A stretch of 64,000 bases of DNA from Paenibacillus amylolyticus (GCF_001570725.1 NZ_BCNV01000005.1:434001-498000), one strand, 5' to 3'; positions 8,934-17,581 are shown, numbered from the stretch's first letter. Notes: generated by a model from the sequence alone, not told the origin. Translations and numbers: made by a program.

Positions 8934-9278
8934 CTACTCGGATTTCTGCTGTTTCAACCAGTCGGAAGACCAGCTGTAGATCTGATCAATGACAGGTTCA
9001 ATGGCTCTGCCTTTAGGTGTTAATTCATACTCTACACGGGGAGGTATCTCGGGAAACATGTGCCGGGTTACGATACCTTCCGTCTCCATTTCCTTCAATC
9101 GCTCGGATAAAAGTCGTCCACTGATCGCCATCTCTGCTTCAAGCTCCGTAAACCGCTTGGGTCCGGACAACAGTTGGTACATGATTAACAGTACCCACTT
9201 TTTGCCTATTATGTCTATGGCCTGAGTGATCATACAGGGACTTGGTGCTTTTACTTTTTTCAGCTTCAACGTGTTCAC
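8934..9278 (-). CDS. HxlR-family transcriptional regulator
   Basis: Winged-helix regulator of about 114 residues: a conserved Cys (Cys15, SPCM) before AIDIIGKKWVLLIMYQLLSGPKRFTELE, then a recognition region and wing (RVEYELTPKG). Members such as YodB and HypR sense quinones or electrophiles through the N-terminal Cys and often repress a divergent redox gene, here DoxX. The frame begins at a GTG at 9278, but AGGTG lies 5-6 bp before a TTG at 9269, which may be the true start. Its probable operator lies at 9473-9493. Confidence 0.9.
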   Translation of the reverse strand: MNTLKLKKVKAPSPCMITQAIDIIGKKWVLLIMYQLLSGPKRFTELEAEMAISGRLLSERLKEMETEGIVTRHMFPEIPPRVEYELTPKGRAIEPVIDQIYSWSSDWLKQQKSE

Positions 9279-9446
9279 CTCAATTCATGATCATTTTTTT
9301 CGCAATGTATTCGCAGTTTTTGTATATGAAAGGACATGGTTTCTGCCGCTCTAAGAATATAGGACATCCAAGTAAATGAGGGTTACTACAAAATATACTG
9401 TAACATACCTTTTGTATGTATTATACATCATACAGTGAAAAATTAC

Positions 9447-9493
9447 TTGAAGAAATTATATTATTATTATATACTTACTTCATAAAAGTAAGT
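9447..9493 (+). promoter_or_regulatory. DoxX promoter with perfect HxlR-type palindrome
   Basis: TTGAAG (9447-9452), 17 bp, TATACT (9470-9475). The palindrome ACTTACTT-CATAA-AAGTAAGT (9473-9493, 8-bp arms without mismatch) overlaps the -10 and start point, where a repressor would block RNA polymerase. A further dyad TGTATG...CATACA lies upstream near 9415-9435. The rest of the 9279-9670 gap shows no gene. Confidence 0.7.
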
Positions 9494-9670
9494 TGGTGAT
9501 AAATAATACGTATAATATGAACGCGTACTATGTTGAAAGTGAATCAGACTGAGCATCAGAAAACAGAGTTACCTTTGGGAACTTTTACATAGATTCTTTT
9601 TTTTACTTTTTATCGCAAATTTAATCATCCCATAGTAGGAACATACAATTCGTTATAGGAGGATATACAT

Positions 9671-10051
9671 ATGAACAAAATTTTGAGTTATGTTTTTCTG
9701 GTTGTGCTTGCAGGGGTATTCGTCATGACAGGGTTTAACAAGATTAGTGGAGCAGACATGATGATTCAGACATTCGAGAGTTTCTCTTATCCGACATGGA
9801 CCATGTATCTGCTGGGCGCTGCGGAGTTGCTTAGCGCAGTAGGGCTGCTCATTCCACGGACTCGCATCCTGGCTTCTGGCATACTGACATTCATTCTGAT
9901 TGGGGCCGTGGGAAGTCATCTGATCTATGCACAATATGCTGCTGTTCCGTTCCCGGCTGTGTTGCTGGTAGCTAACATTATTGTTCTGGTTGTGGGCATG
10001 CGCAGATTGGAAGCGGAAGAAGAAGGACAGTTGGACGCGATTCAGGCGTAA
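9671..10051 (+). CDS. DoxX family membrane protein
   Basis: A 126-residue protein with about four membrane helices. The DoxX pattern is seen in the first helix and loop (GVFVMTGFNKISG) and in the second (LLGAAELLSAVGLLIP). A strong TAGGAGG lies 8 bp upstream. Relatives take part in quinone or thiol redox stress systems, and several are controlled by HxlR/MarR-type sensors, which fits the divergent HxlR gene. The exact reaction is unknown. The 5' leader from the promoter is long, about 170 nt. Confidence 0.88.
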   Translation: MNKILSYVFLVVLAGVFVMTGFNKISGADMMIQTFESFSYPTWTMYLLGAAELLSAVGLLIPRTRILASGILTFILIGAVGSHLIYAQYAAVPFPAVLLVANIIVLVVGMRRLEAEEEGQLDAIQA

Positions 10052-10088
10052 GCGAAAGATGAATTAGAAGATCTGGACCTATATTATG

Positions 10089-10127
10089 AGATGATCGCTG
10101 CAGATGAGCAGAGGTCATCTTTTTTTG
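10089..10127 (+). terminator. Terminator after the DoxX gene
   Basis: AGATGA ... TCATCT with inner CTGC/GCAG pairing, then TTTTTTTG. Confidence 0.75.
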
Positions 10128-10146
10128 TTTTGAATGTATTGAATAT

Positions 10147-10185
10147 AAAAAAAAGAAGAACCCACGAAACATAACGGGTTCTCTT
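10147..10185 (-). terminator. Terminator of the AbrB-like gene
   Basis: Read on the minus strand, AGAACCC-GTTATGTTTCGT-GGGTTCT is followed by TCTTTTTTTTT. Confidence 0.8.
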
Positions 10186-10245
10186 GCAGCGGGACTTCCT
10201 GAATCGGAAGGTCTTCTGACTATAAATGATCGAATACCATTCTTA

Positions 10246-10764
10246 TTATAGTAACTTTTTTAATTGAGAGACGCGTCCTTGGCTAATGCCAAGCTTTTCC
10301 GCAATTTGCTGTTGAGCCAAACCGGGATTCTGTTCAACAATTTCTTTCATCTGTTGCAGCATACGTGCCGTCTTCGGCCGCAGGTCCGGATATTCTTGGT
10401 TGTCAGCTGTGGTCCCTTCTTCCCTAGTGGGAGATGAGACTGAGGCGGATTTGGTAGCAGGACGCTCCACGGGTGCAGGAGCCTGTTTGTTCTGAGGTAC
10501 GAACCAGTCGGGAGAGTCATCCGGGTGTTTTAATTGAGTTGCACAAGTCCGGCAGATGAATTGCTCTTTGAAATACATTTCCGTATCTACATCACCGCAA
10601 AAAATACATAATGTTGATTTGTACTTTCTTAAAATCAACTCTTTCCCTTCAATGAAAAACTCAAGCGGATCGCCGATATGGATTTCCATCGTATCCCGCA
10701 TTTCTTTGGGAAGGACAATTCGTCCAAGACGGTCCAGAGATCTCTTCATTCCGGTTCTTTTCAT
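10246..10764 (-). CDS. AbrB/SpoVT-domain regulator with zinc ribbon and C-terminal HTH
   Basis: A 172-residue predicted DNA-binding protein with three parts: an AbrB-like swapped-hairpin domain (about 5-48, SLDRLGRIVLPKEMRDTMEI), a four-Cys zinc ribbon (Cys53, Cys56, Cys71, Cys74), and after a Pro/Ser/Thr linker a helix-turn-helix (about 138-172, QQQIAEKLGISQGRVSQLKKLL). The first domain matches AbrB/Abh transition-state regulators, but these are shorter and lack the ribbon and HTH. A GGGGGAG site lies 6 bp before the start. The targets are unknown. Confidence 0.85.
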   Translation of the reverse strand: MKRTGMKRSLDRLGRIVLPKEMRDTMEIHIGDPLEFFIEGKELILRKYKSTLCIFCGDVDTEMYFKEQFICRTCATQLKHPDDSPDWFVPQNKQAPAPVERPATKSASVSSPTREEGTTADNQEYPDLRPKTARMLQQMKEIVEQNPGLAQQQIAEKLGISQGRVSQLKKLL

Positions 10765-10869
10765 CGCATCTCCCCCGCAATATTCACAATTAAAACCTGT
10801 CCTTATTGTAAGGAAGAAAGGGCTTTAATACAACAATAATATTTCAAAAAAGTGGGATAATTCCATCTA

Positions 10870-11550
10870 TTATGGGAAAATAAGTTTGGAAAGGATGGGT
10901 GCAACGGCTAAAGTGAACAATGCGGCGAGCACCATAGAGATACTGGAGATGGTACCCGTCAGGGAACTCAGTTCAAATGCCTTGGATGTCCCTGTGCCAT
11001 GGGCACCGGTTCCAAATAGTGTGCCTCGTGCAATCTCCCCATCGATGCGCAGCATTTTGACGATCGAAGGTCCCATAATCACTCCGAGCAGGCCTGTCAT
11101 AATAACAAAAACAGCTGTCACTGCGGGAATACCACCAATGGTTGCTGATACGTTCATGGCAATGGGTGTTGTAATGGAGCGCGGGATTAAGCTGTGGATC
11201 AGCCCTGAATCCAGGCGCAACCATTTGGCGAGCAGGGCAGAAGAAAGTACGGCTACGACCGAACCGGTCATCACACTGAAGACAATCTCGGAAATATGTT
11301 TTTTGAGTACATGGAAAAAGGTGTAGAGTGGTACGGCAAAAGCCACAGTAGCCGGTTGGAGCAGCAAACTCAGCCATTTGCCGCCACTGCTATAGGTGGT
11401 ATAATCCGTTCCGGTTGCGAGCAATATGCCAACGACAAGCAGCGGCGTAATGAGCAGTGGAGACAGATATACTTTCGGCAGATTGCGATACATTCGTTTG
11501 GTAACCCAATAGATACCGACGGTTAACAACAGGCAGAGGAATCCAATCAT
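10870..11550 (-). CDS. cidB: LrgB/CidB family membrane protein
   Basis: 226 residues with multiple membrane helices and the LrgB signature: LIPRSITTPIAMNVSATIGG and the C-terminal GTGAHGTGTSKA. It pairs with the 123-residue CidA-type protein whose stop overlaps this start by 4 bp. CidAB/LrgAB pairs were described as holin-like and, more recently, as transporters of small organic acids such as pyruvate. The divergent LysR gene suggests the cid (ywbHG-ywbI) arrangement. Confidence 0.92.
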   Translation of the reverse strand: MIGFLCLLLTVGIYWVTKRMYRNLPKVYLSPLLITPLLVVGILLATGTDYTTYSSGGKWLSLLLQPATVAFAVPLYTFFHVLKKHISEIVFSVMTGSVVAVLSSALLAKWLRLDSGLIHSLIPRSITTPIAMNVSATIGGIPAVTAVFVIMTGLLGVIMGPSIVKMLRIDGEIARGTLFGTGAHGTGTSKAFELSSLTGTISSISMVLAALFTLAVAPILSKLIFP

Positions 11551-11918
11551 CCGGTGTGACGCTCCTTTCGTTTGGCGATTCGTGTAGCAACCAGGCCTGT
11601 GCAGGACATGACCAGGAATGTACTAAGCAGGACGATGAATAAAATTTGCAATCCGTCATGCTCCAACATGGGCATATAGTTCATGATGCCAACGGCTGAC
11701 GGGATAAAAAATAACAGTAGTTCACCGAGCAGCCAGGCCGCTCCAACTTCAATCCAACGCAGCTTCACGACACGAGTCTGAAGCAGAATGAATAACACGA
11801 CCATACCGAGGATCGAACCCGGTACAGGAAGATGGAGAGTACGGGCCAGCAGGTCCATAAGCAGTGAAAAAACCATTAAGAGCGCAACCTGTGCAATACC
11901 AAGGCCCCATTTTTTCAC
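11547..11918 (-). CDS. cidA: CidA/LrgA family holin-like membrane protein
   Basis: About four membrane helices with the family motif LPVPGSILGMVVLFILL. The frame is open to 11942, but AAGGAGGG sits 6 bp before the GTG at 11918 (V-KKWGLGIAQVALL), giving 123 residues, a usual CidA length. Its TGA overlaps the ATG of the CidB gene, so the two are translated together. It is divergent from the LysR regulator at 12080. Confidence 0.9.
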   Translation of the reverse strand: MKKWGLGIAQVALLMVFSLLMDLLARTLHLPVPGSILGMVVLFILLQTRVVKLRWIEVGAAWLLGELLLFFIPSAVGIMNYMPMLEHDGLQILFIVLLSTFLVMSCTGLVATRIAKRKERHTG

Positions 11919-12079
11919 TTCAATCCCTCCTTGTATAATCAACGTAATCGTTTAAGTTATTATGAAAATGAAAATGATTCATTTGATATCACAAATTTTA
12001 CATGGCATTCTTTCATGAGTAAAATGCATATTAAGAATGTTTGCTATTCCATTTATCTATGAGAGATGAGGACCAAGCG

Positions 12080-12964
12080 ATGGATATCCGCCATTTGCAA
12101 TATTTTCTGGAAGTCGCCAGGCAGCAGAGCTTCACAAAAGCCGCTGAAGTTCTATATATCACCCAGCCCACCATCAGCAAGACGGTCAAGAGTCTTGAAG
12201 AGGAATTGGGTATCACGTTATTGGACCGTTATGGGAAGAAAGTTGAACTAACCGACGCGGGCCATGTGTTTTTTCGGCAGGCACTGGAGATTGAAAAATC
12301 GTTCCGCAATCTGTCGTCTGAATTGGACGATCTGATGAACTTGAAGAAAGGCCATCTGCGGATTGGCCTTCCGCCGATGGTAGGGTCCAGCTTTTTCCCC
12401 ATGATCATTGGCGAATTTCACAAAGCCTACCCGCAGGTGACCATTCAGCTGTTTGAGGATGGCGCCAAAAAAGTGGAGGCCGATGTGATCAGCGGTGCAC
12501 TGGATATTGGCGTTGCCGTACTGCCAACCGTGGATGAGCTGTTGGACCATTTTGTGTTTGTGAAAGAGAAGCTCAACCTGCTCGTACACCCTTCGCACCC
12601 GCTTGCGGAAAAAGAGTCGGTTGCGCTGCATGAACTGGAAAATGACTCATTCGTGCTGTTCAGGGAAGATTTTGCGTTACATGACCGGATTATTGTGGCC
12701 TGCCAGCATGCGGGGTTCCAACCCCGGGTGGTATATGAGAGCTCCCAGTGGGATCTGCTCAGCGCCATGGTTGCCGCCAATCTGGGGGTAGCCTTACTGC
12801 CGGAGACAATCTGTCGTGAGGTGGACCATATGAGGGTGCGCATTATACCCGTAGTGGAACCGGTGATTCCATGGCAGCTCGGTATGATCTGGCGGAAGGA
12901 CCGCTATCTTTCATTTGCCACGAGAGAGTGGATTAGCTTCACACAGTCGATGCTGGGTGAGTAA
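12080..12964 (+). CDS. LysR-family regulator, CidR-like
   Basis: 294 residues: an N-terminal winged HTH (MDIRHLQYFLEVARQQSFTK; TQPTISKTVKSLEEELG) and a periplasmic-binding-like effector domain. In-frame ATGs lie upstream, but GATGAGG is placed 8 bp before the ATG at 12080. It is transcribed away from cidAB across a 161 bp gap. In Bacillus and Staphylococcus CidR activates cidAB in response to acetate or pyruvate; the same role here is inferred from family and position. Confidence 0.88.
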   Translation: MDIRHLQYFLEVARQQSFTKAAEVLYITQPTISKTVKSLEEELGITLLDRYGKKVELTDAGHVFFRQALEIEKSFRNLSSELDDLMNLKKGHLRIGLPPMVGSSFFPMIIGEFHKAYPQVTIQLFEDGAKKVEADVISGALDIGVAVLPTVDELLDHFVFVKEKLNLLVHPSHPLAEKESVALHELENDSFVLFREDFALHDRIIVACQHAGFQPRVVYESSQWDLLSAMVAANLGVALLPETICREVDHMRVRIIPVVEPVIPWQLGMIWRKDRYLSFATREWISFTQSMLGE

Positions 12965-12980
12965 GAAAGCCATTCAAAGA

Positions 12981-13031
12981 TTGTTCTGTCATTTGTAGTG
13001 CCCAGTGTAAATACTCTTTTGTTGGCCTCGG
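12981..13031 (+). repeat. Right-end fragment of the structured intergenic repeat
   Basis: TTGTTCTGTCAT...AGTG...AGTGTAAATA.TCTTT.GTTG matches the right arm of the full copies (for example 45742-45785) in order and spacing. The left arm and central hairpins are missing. It lies between a LysR gene and the nitrilase gene, in the same orientation as all other copies. Confidence 0.65.
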
Positions 13032-13077
13032 ATCGTTGTTACAATGGTAAGCATAATAATGGTGGAGGTGTACGAAC

Positions 13078-13935
13078 ATGAAACTGCGGGTATCCGCTAT
13101 ACAATACCAATTGCACACAATCAGCTCGTTTGAGCAGTTTGCCGCTCAGACTGAGCATTACATACGGACAGCGAGCGAATACGGACCCGAATTTGTGCTG
13201 TTCCCGGAATTTTTCACAACGCAATTAATGTCCATTGGGGACGAACAAGGCAATGCACTGACAATTGAGGATCTGCCGAACTTTACGGAGCAATATGAAA
13301 ACCTGTTCACGTCACTTGCTGCCAAGTACGGTATGCACGTTATCGGGGGAACCCACGTCATTCGACGTGAGGGGAAGTTGTATAATACAGCCCACATGTT
13401 CTACCCGGATGGTCGCATCGCACGTCAGGACAAGATTCACATTACACCAACCGAAGTACAGGAATGGAACATGGCTCCTGGGGATGGACTTGAGGTGTTC
13501 GACACGGATAAAGGCCGTATTGCGATGCTGACCTGTTACGATATTGAGTTCCCTGAAATTGTGCGGATGGCCAAAGCCAAAGGCGCTGATGTAATCTTCT
13601 GTCCTTCCTGCACGGACGATCGTCACGGATTCTACCGTGTGCGTTATACGAGTCATGCCCGCGCAGTTGAGAACCAGGTGTATGTTGTGTTAACCGGAAC
13701 AGTAGGCAACCTGCCAACCGTTGACTTCATGCGTGCCAACTATGGACAGGCTGCGATTATTACGCCAAATGATATCCCGTTCCCTCCTCGTGGCATTCTG
13801 GCCGAGGGTGAGATTAACAACGATATGATTGTGACCGCCGATCTGGATCTGGACTTGCTGTATGAGGTGCGTGAACGTGGATCGGTAACGACCTGGCGTG
13901 ACCGTCGTACCGATCTGTATACCGATTGGGAGTAA
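13078..13935 (+). CDS. Carbon-nitrogen hydrolase (nitrilase superfamily)
   Basis: 285 residues with the Glu-Lys-Cys triad in place: Glu44 (LFPEFF), Lys119 (QDKIHITP) and Cys153 (LTCYDIEFPE). This fold cleaves C-N bonds in amides, nitriles or N-carbamoyl compounds. A GGAGG lies 9 bp upstream. It is followed within 71 bp by two GNAT acetyltransferase genes on the same strand. Bacillus YhcX joins a GNAT and a nitrilase domain in one chain; here the two activities are separate neighbours. The substrate is unknown. Confidence 0.9.
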   Translation: MKLRVSAIQYQLHTISSFEQFAAQTEHYIRTASEYGPEFVLFPEFFTTQLMSIGDEQGNALTIEDLPNFTEQYENLFTSLAAKYGMHVIGGTHVIRREGKLYNTAHMFYPDGRIARQDKIHITPTEVQEWNMAPGDGLEVFDTDKGRIAMLTCYDIEFPEIVRMAKAKGADVIFCPSCTDDRHGFYRVRYTSHARAVENQVYVVLTGTVGNLPTVDFMRANYGQAAIITPNDIPFPPRGILAEGEINNDMIVTADLDLDLLYEVRERGSVTTWRDRRTDLYTDWE

Positions 13936-14006
13936 ACAGCAACTTTTATAGTCGAACGGAACAGAGCAGGAATTCATTTGTCAGTGGAAAGGGGCGATCC
14001 GGCACG

Positions 14007-14681
14007 ATGTATACCAAAGAAATGCTGATCACCGACCCGGAGCGAAGTGGCAAAAGGGTAAAGGCAGTCGTTCGCAATTATGTTGCACCCGACTTTGAGG
14101 AACTCATTCGCATTCAGGCGGAGAGTTTCCCTCCTCCTTATCCGGAAGAGCTGCTCTGGAGTCACGAGCAGCTCACCAGTCATGTACAGCATTACCCGGA
14201 GGGCGCCATCTGTATTGAAGTGGATGGAGAATTGGCCGGATCGATGACTTCGCTGCGGATACAGTGGGACCCAGCACATCCGGCGAATCATACGTGGGCG
14301 GAAGTAACGGATGATGGCTATATTCGTAACCACCAACCGGATGGCAACGCGCTGTATATTGTCGATCTCTGTGTTCGTCCGAAGTACCGCAAGTGGGGAT
14401 TGGCTCAGCTTATGATGCAGGCGATGTACCACCTTGTGATTGCACAGGATATAGATCGGTTACTAGGTGCTGGTAGAATGCCAGGTTATCATCTGGTTGC
14501 AGACCAACTGTCTGCGCAGGAATATCTGAACCAGGTGGCAGCGGGAGAAAGACGTGATCCGGTGATATCGTTCCTGCTTCGTTGTGGGCGCATGCCAGTT
14601 GGTGTGACAGCAGACTATCTGGACGATGAGGAATCCTGTAACTATGCAGCCCTGATGGAGTGGCAGAATCCGTTCAGATAA
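14007..14681 (+). CDS. GNAT family N-acetyltransferase
   Basis: Predicted acetyl-CoA-dependent transferase of about 224 residues with the GNAT core GALYIVDLCVRPKYRKWGLAQ-like pattern (NALYIVDLCVRPKYRKWGLA) where acetyl-CoA binds. The open frame reaches back to 13926 inside the nitrilase gene. I chose the ATG at 14007 because AAAGGGG lies 12 bp upstream; the ATG at 14022 is an alternative. It resembles the GNAT half of YhcX-type proteins. It is second in a three-gene operon with the nitrilase and another GNAT. Confidence 0.82.
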   Translation: MYTKEMLITDPERSGKRVKAVVRNYVAPDFEELIRIQAESFPPPYPEELLWSHEQLTSHVQHYPEGAICIEVDGELAGSMTSLRIQWDPAHPANHTWAEVTDDGYIRNHQPDGNALYIVDLCVRPKYRKWGLAQLMMQAMYHLVIAQDIDRLLGAGRMPGYHLVADQLSAQEYLNQVAAGERRDPVISFLLRCGRMPVGVTADYLDDEESCNYAALMEWQNPFR

Positions 14682-14726
14682 AGAAATGTTAAATGAAATA
14701 CATCATCGATTGAGGAGGCATTATTC

Positions 14727-15398
14727 ATGGAATTCACGCGTATTACATCCATTAAAGATCCATTGTTCGCCCAAATGCACAAGTTGATGCAGGAGATTTT
14801 CCCGCGGGAAGAAGTGCTGGACTTCCCCCTGTGGGAAGAACCGCTGGAAGATCCGGGTATTCGGGTGTTCGTGGCTGTGCATGAGGGACAGGTCGTTGGA
14901 GCGACAGAGTACCGTTATTACGAGGACTGGAACGTGGCCATGACGGACTTTACGATTATTGGGCGCGAAGGACTGGGGATAGGCAGTTTCCTTGCGAATC
15001 ACCGCAAGCGTGATCTGCAAAAGCTGGCTGCAGCAAACGGGAAAGAATTGTTCGGTATGTTTGCCGAAATCTACAACCCTTATCTGAGTCAGGATCACGA
15101 GTTTGGCGGCATCAAGCCGATGGATCCGTATGTACGTCGCGAAGTATTGTCCCATCTGGGATATCAGCGTCTGGACTTCCCGTATGTTCATCCATCCTGG
15201 CAAGGTGACGGCGAAGCGGTTGGCGGCTTGGATCTGTGCTTCATGCCAGGCGATGAGTCGCTTGGTGAACTGCCAGCCAGCCTAGTGGCTGATTTCCTGA
15301 ATCGATATTATGCAGTGCTTCCTAATAAACCGCAGGAATGGCTTGCCATGGTAGAGCAATTGACTACTCGCAAGTCGGTTGCGCTACTGCCGTTGTAA
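14727..15398 (+). CDS. GNAT family N-acetyltransferase
   Basis: 223 residues. Features include VFVAVHEGQVVGATEYRYYE (beta strands 2-3 of GNAT) and TIIGREGLGIGSFLANHRKRDL (acetyl-CoA loop). TGAGGAGG lies upstream of the ATG. It is third and last in the nitrilase-GNAT-GNAT operon, before a strong terminator. The acceptor is unknown. The longer C-terminal part (about 130-223) may contact the substrate or partner enzyme. Confidence 0.82.
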   Translation: MEFTRITSIKDPLFAQMHKLMQEIFPREEVLDFPLWEEPLEDPGIRVFVAVHEGQVVGATEYRYYEDWNVAMTDFTIIGREGLGIGSFLANHRKRDLQKLAAANGKELFGMFAEIYNPYLSQDHEFGGIKPMDPYVRREVLSHLGYQRLDFPYVHPSWQGDGEAVGGLDLCFMPGDESLGELPASLVADFLNRYYAVLPNKPQEWLAMVEQLTTRKSVALLPL

Positions 15399-15467
15399 AC
15401 GGGAGCGGGATGGAACATCAGATCATAGCGGCGTTGCAAGTACCTTGAAGAATGATTACAGTTATGC

Positions 15468-15520
15468 AAAAAGCCCGTAGAACAGGCCATTATTGGACCT
15501 GCTTTCTACGGGCTTTTCCT
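15468..15520 (+). terminator. Terminator of the nitrilase-GNAT operon
   Basis: AAAAGCCCGTAGAACAGG pairs with CCTGCTTTCTACGGGCTTTT. U-rich tracts on both sides could make it bidirectional for the convergent hydrolase gene. Confidence 0.85.
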
Positions 15521-15560
15521 ATTTAGTTCGAGGTTGAGATTGAGCCAATGTAATTTGGTT

Positions 15561-16418
15561 TTATAATATTTTCTTTAAGAAGTGGTGAATGAGCTCATGG
15601 ATCTCTGTCACATGTGTTTCGAGAGCAAAATGCCCAGTATCAAGTAAATGTACTTCTGCAGATGGGATATCACGCTTATAAGCTAAAGCTCCAGCTGGAA
15701 GAAAGACAGGATCATTTTTACCCCATACAGCTAGAAGATGAGGTTGATAATGGCGGAAATAAGCCTGAAATTCAGGATAAAGTTCCACGTTTGTTCTATA
15801 ATCGAGGATTAAATCCAGTTGGATTTCCTCAGCTTCCGGGCGTGACATGTAGGCAATATCCAGTGAATATCCGTCTGGTGAAACAAGGCTAGCATCAGTT
15901 CCATGAAGATACTGAAAGTTACGGATAGTTTCGGGGGTTAAGGAATCACGACATGCTTCACGATTTTCAGGTGTTGGAGAGTGCCAATACATCTCCCAAG
16001 GTCCCCATGCGTCACTAAACCCTTCGATATATGCGTTACCATTCTGACTAATAATGGCTTGAACTTGTTCCGGGTGAGCTACTGCCAAGCGATAACCAAC
16101 AGGTGCCCCATAATCGAACACATACATTACATATTTCTTAAGAGCTAATGCTTCAGTGAAACCTTCAATAACTCGAAACAGGCTGTCAAATGTGAAGTCA
16201 AACTGACTACGCGGTGGAGTTGTTGTGCGACCGAACCCAGCAAGATCAGGGGCAATGACACGGTATTGTTCTGCCAGTTTGGGAATAAGATCGCGAAACA
16301 TATGACTAGAGGATGGAAACCCGTGTAATAGTAAAATAACTTGGCCATCCTTAGGCCCGGCTTCACGGTAAAAAACGTCGACATCTCCAACCTTCTGTTG
16401 CTGATAACTAATCTTCAT
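15561..16418 (-). CDS. Alpha/beta hydrolase of the epoxide hydrolase/haloalkane dehalogenase type
   Basis: 285 residues. The nucleophile elbow is VFDYGAP, so Asp102 rather than Ser is the nucleophile, as in epoxide hydrolases and haloalkane dehalogenases. The oxyanion motif HGFP is at 32-35, the acid is likely Asp236 (WGKNDPVF) and the base His263 (TGHFALE). AAGGAG lies 8 bp before ATG. It is divergent from a LysR gene, which probably controls it. The region is more AT-rich than its neighbours, hinting at acquisition. Confidence 0.87.
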   Translation of the reverse strand: MKISYQQQKVGDVDVFYREAGPKDGQVILLLHGFPSSSHMFRDLIPKLAEQYRVIAPDLAGFGRTTTPPRSQFDFTFDSLFRVIEGFTEALALKKYVMYVFDYGAPVGYRLAVAHPEQVQAIISQNGNAYIEGFSDAWGPWEMYWHSPTPENREACRDSLTPETIRNFQYLHGTDASLVSPDGYSLDIAYMSRPEAEEIQLDLILDYRTNVELYPEFQAYFRHYQPHLLAVWGKNDPVFLPAGALAYKRDIPSAEVHLLDTGHFALETHVTEIHELIHHFLKKIL

Positions 16419-16506
16419 TTTTTACATCTCCTTCTGGATTCATTAAGAAATCCACTATTATTTCTCTTACTTGTATAACTGGTGATGACATGTTTTTATT
16501 GTATAA

Positions 16507-16539
16507 TCAATCTATTCATTTTAATAACGAATAGATTGA
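16507..16539. promoter_or_regulatory. Perfect 11-bp inverted repeat between divergent genes (LysR operator)
   Basis: TCAATCTATTC - 11 bp - GAATAGATTGA, without mismatch, in the gap between the hydrolase gene and the LysR gene. LysR regulators bind inverted repeats around a T-N11-A core between divergent genes, so this is the likely binding site. Confidence 0.75.
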
Positions 16540-16580
16540 ATGCTAGCTATTTCAAATCAAAATACAAAAGGGTGAAAGAT

Positions 16581-17474
16581 GTGATCAATTCCTTAGAGGG
16601 TCGTTTTTTTCAGGCATTTATTGCTTTGCTTGAAGAGAAGAGTTTCAGCCGAGCTGGGGAGCGCTTAGGTTATGTCCAGTCCACAGTAACAACTCACATT
16701 CAACAGTTGGAGAAGATCTGCGGACAGAAGTTGTTTCATCGATTTCCACGAGGGGTGGAACCTACGGAAGCTGGAAAAGTATTTTCCAAATATGCTTATC
16801 AGTATGTCCAATTAAGTGAATCCCTTAAAGAAAGTATGAATGATATGGATCAGCCGTGCGGAACAATAAATATTAGACTACAGGAGTCCTTTTTTCTTAC
16901 ACGCATGCTTCCATTTGTACAGGAGTATACGAGAAACTTTCCAAGCGTAAATTTACGTGTTGAACAAGGGGCGCATCAAGATATTCTGAAAGGTGTGCTG
17001 GATTATGCCCTGGATTTTGGCATTGTTCCTCAGAACCCTGAGCGACATGACATTCTTTTTTATCCGATTATGGAAGAGACTATTGTTTTTGTTGCATCTG
17101 AGGATTTGGTTCGGAAAGTGGAAAGTGTAGGGGCGCAGATCCTAAATGACGAGATGTTTATCAGTAACGGCACATCTTGTTTGTATCATACGACTGCTGT
17201 AGATGTTCTAAAGAATAAAGGGATTGTGGTTAAGGATGCGTTAGAGCTTTCAAGTCTTGAGATGATCAAGGAACTTGTATGCTGTGGAAAAGGTTTTGCC
17301 TTGGTCCCTAAAATAGCGATCAAAAACGAACTAAAGATGGGTAATTTAAAAATTCTTCCTTTTACTTCTAAAATAAGCTTTACGCATGGTCTGATTGTTC
17401 ATAAAAATCGAGAGCGTAGTTTTACGGCTGAAAGTTTCCACTCGGAACTACTGAAATATTTTAAAGAATATTGA
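16581..17474 (+). CDS. LysR-family transcriptional regulator
   Basis: 297 residues from a GTG at 16581, chosen because AAAGGGTG ends 6 bp upstream; the open frame starts at 16482 but its first 33 residues are unlike LysR. The HTH (FFQAFIALLEEKSFSRAGERLGYVQSTVTTHIQQLE) and a substrate-binding-like effector domain are present. It is divergent from the alpha/beta hydrolase, its probable target. Base composition is AT-rich compared with flanking genes. Confidence 0.87.
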   Translation: MINSLEGRFFQAFIALLEEKSFSRAGERLGYVQSTVTTHIQQLEKICGQKLFHRFPRGVEPTEAGKVFSKYAYQYVQLSESLKESMNDMDQPCGTINIRLQESFFLTRMLPFVQEYTRNFPSVNLRVEQGAHQDILKGVLDYALDFGIVPQNPERHDILFYPIMEETIVFVASEDLVRKVESVGAQILNDEMFISNGTSCLYHTTAVDVLKNKGIVVKDALELSSLEMIKELVCCGKGFALVPKIAIKNELKMGNLKILPFTSKISFTHGLIVHKNRERSFTAESFHSELLKYFKEY

Positions 17475-17537
17475 TTGATCAGCTCTTGTAGCCTTCTGAG
17501 ACGGAAAAGGGTTGAATGCCGATTACGTGTAATTCAA

Positions 17538-17581
17538 ATAACGCACATGTTCATCCTAAGAAGATGGATCATGTGCGTTAT
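17538..17581 (+). terminator. Hairpin downstream of the LysR gene
   Basis: ATAACGCACATG pairs perfectly with CATGTGCGTTAT, with an inner TTCATC/GATGGA pairing. No long T-run follows on either strand, so it may be a weak terminator or an mRNA-stabilising hairpin. Confidence 0.5.

Noticed and set aside
10196..10220. ATCGGAAGGTCTTCTGAC resembles part of the structured repeat
   Set aside because: The match is short, lacks the flanking conserved bases and is explained by a local hairpin GACTTCC/GGAAGGTC.
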